Below are positions 7,798 through 8,793 of a stretch of 8,793 bases of DNA, in pieces; the stretch's first letter is position 1, and the number at the start of each line of letters is the position of its first letter. The stretch is from contig DIFH01000098.1 in assembly GCA_002427615.1 (NCBI GenBank), positions 22,720-31,512 on the forward strand, written 5' to 3'. The notes below the pieces were generated by a model that searched no databases, was not told the origin of the DNA, and worked only from the letters and a program-made list of their open reading frames with translations. The position numbers and the translations under genes are program-made. Source of the stretch: Paludibacter sp. UBA5753. Lineage in GTDB: Bacteria; Bacteroidota; Bacteroidia; Bacteroidales; Paludibacteraceae.

Positions 7798-8793
7798 TCA
7801 TTTTTTTGGTTTGTGTTTGGGCACTACATATTTTTTTCGGATAATAATGGGAGCATATTTATATTTCAAAGCATCATAAATACGTTTGACTTTATCTTCC
7901 AGTTCTGAACATTTGCAGATGCTTGTCCATTGTTCGCGGGTGTCTTGCATAATTGTGGTAACGCATTTTTGTGTGTTCATTATGCGCACGATTTCACGCC
8001 AACCGGAATTGATTCCGTTTTGTTTTAATTGGTATCTGACGGTATTTACTACCCAGTACGCCAACAATCCCAGGTGTAAATGAGCCATTGTGTTTTCATC
8101 TTTCCGGTGATAAATCGGGCGCAGGTCAAGGTCAGTTTTCAGCAAACGGAATGTGGCTTCAATTTCTGTATCGTATTGTAACATGGGCACAGGAGTTCTT
8201 CGGAATCAGTTTCTAAGGTTGTTCTCAGAAAATAGACACCGCTTCGTGCATTTATATCCACATCGGGTTTTATGTTCCATTGAATGGCGGTTGCCAGTTG
8301 TTTTTTCTGTGTCTCAATCAATTGATTTTCCTGGTCTTCCTGCTTGTTTTGATTCTCACCATTTTTATTTTTATTCCTCTGTTTGCTTTTGCTTTTTGGT
8401 TGAACGTATTCCGTTGTTTGAATCTCAATATCAAAATAACGAGCGATAGAAGGATATTTTCCTTTGAGTTTTCCGATACGTTCGTGAACTTTGTCTAATT
8501 GCTTCACGCCGGATTTTTTGGTCAGGCTGTCGGCTATTTTCTGCATTCCCTCTTCAAAGCGTTGGCGGAACTGCTCATTCATCGAACGCTCCTTGAGTTC
8601 TTTGGTATGACTTTCCACTTTGAGATAATAATCCGTGTTTTTATCTGATTTTACGCGGCAAAGGTCTATTTTCTGCTTCTTGTTATCGGTAACCGTTATT
8701 GTTGGTGTATCGGCTTCAAGCATATAATTCTTCAAACTGGAACGGCTTACACACATATAATCGTAGCCTGTTACTTCGCATACGGCGGAATTC
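7798..8793 (-). pseudogene. IS1634-like (IS4 superfamily) DDE transposase, frameshifted, 5' part outside the window
   Basis: About 330 C-terminal codons of a transposase are present on the minus strand. The frame is already open at the right edge (reading inward ...VCEVTGYDYMCVSRS), so the ATG at 8756 is internal and the true start lies beyond 8793. The first frame runs to a stop at 8139 and the second resumes near 8164 and ends at 7798. Joined with a -1 shift at about 8164-8168 they read YNTIQEIEATFRLLK, which fits the Y-(2)-R-(3)-E-(6)-K type signature of IS4-related transposases. Its catalytic glutamate codon is at 8158-8160 and the lysine codon at 8137-8139. The conserved tail HLHLGLLAYWVVNT follows. 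The break thus separates the catalytic glutamate from the upstream aspartates, which lie outside the window. A Lys/Gln/Asn-rich linker is encoded at 8322-8396. No slippery heptamer is visible at the shift, so decay or a sequencing error is likelier than programmed frameshifting. Family assignment rests on recognition of the C-terminal block. Confidence 0.82.
7798..8793 (-). mobile_element. partial insertion sequence, IS1634-like, running off the right edge
   Basis: The transposase remnant marks the 3' portion of an insertion sequence. Its terminus on this side should lie between the anSME stop (7751) and the transposase stop (7798), but the terminal inverted repeat cannot be identified because the other end is outside the window. 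No target duplication can be scored for the same reason. The element points toward the anSME gene and did not interrupt its coding sequence. Accessory genes other than the transposase are not seen. Confidence 0.7.

Noticed and set aside
7752..7807. Possible terminator after anSME: weak stem around 7775-7791 and T-run at 7801-7807
   Set aside because: The stem is short, AT-only in the centre and bulged, and the T-run is about 10 bases away and belongs to the end of the transposase coding sequence.
8153..8498. Plus-strand open frames opposite the transposase
   Set aside because: They are antisense shadows of the conserved transposase reading; the minus-strand frames carry the recognisable family motifs.
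8139..8756. Treating the two transposase frames as two separate genes, with a start at 8756
   Set aside because: The frame is open without a stop beyond 8756 to the window edge, and the two frames join into one conserved signature, so this is one broken gene.
8788..8793. The window ends exactly on GAATTC, suggesting an EcoRI cloning boundary
   Set aside because: The same site occurs inside the window at 3369, 5393 and 7395 and the left end has none, so it is probably chance.

Overview
The window looks like a chromosomal piece from a member of the Bacteroidetes, most likely Bacteroidales. The evidence is protein-level similarity to Bacteroides-type proteins, moderately AT-rich DNA, AT-rich leaders without Shine-Dalgarno sequences before the starts, and one match to the Bacteroidetes -7 promoter element (TAnnTTTG). 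Genus cannot be fixed from the sequence alone.

Layout, left to right. Positions 1-115 are an AT-rich leader. Positions 116-2218 encode a secreted M3-family zinc peptidase of the peptidyl-dipeptidase (Dcp) type, followed by a 40-base near-perfect palindrome that probably acts as a terminator. Positions 2321-4318 encode a lipoprotein type I pullulanase (GH13 with CBM48). Positions 4394-6391 encode an OPT-family oligopeptide transporter. Positions 6519-7751 encode an anaerobic sulfatase-maturating radical SAM/SPASM enzyme (anSME, the ChuR type). These four genes share the plus strand with gaps of 75-127 bases. From 7798 to the right edge the minus strand holds the 3' part of an IS1634-like (IS4 superfamily) transposase. 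It is broken by a frameshift inside its catalytic signature and runs off the window.

Functionally this is a housekeeping and catabolic neighbourhood. The peptidase can release dipeptides in the periplasm and the OPT protein can carry small peptides across the inner membrane. The pullulanase debranches alpha-glucans, and the anSME installs formylglycine in sulfatases encoded elsewhere. The four genes do not form one obvious pathway, and the gap sizes and the palindrome argue against a single operon. No gap between genes exceeds 127 bases. I see no RNA gene, CRISPR array or defence cassette, and no evidence of a previously undescribed system. The most notable points are the decayed transposase, the long palindrome, and the orphan sulfatase maturase beside an insertion sequence.
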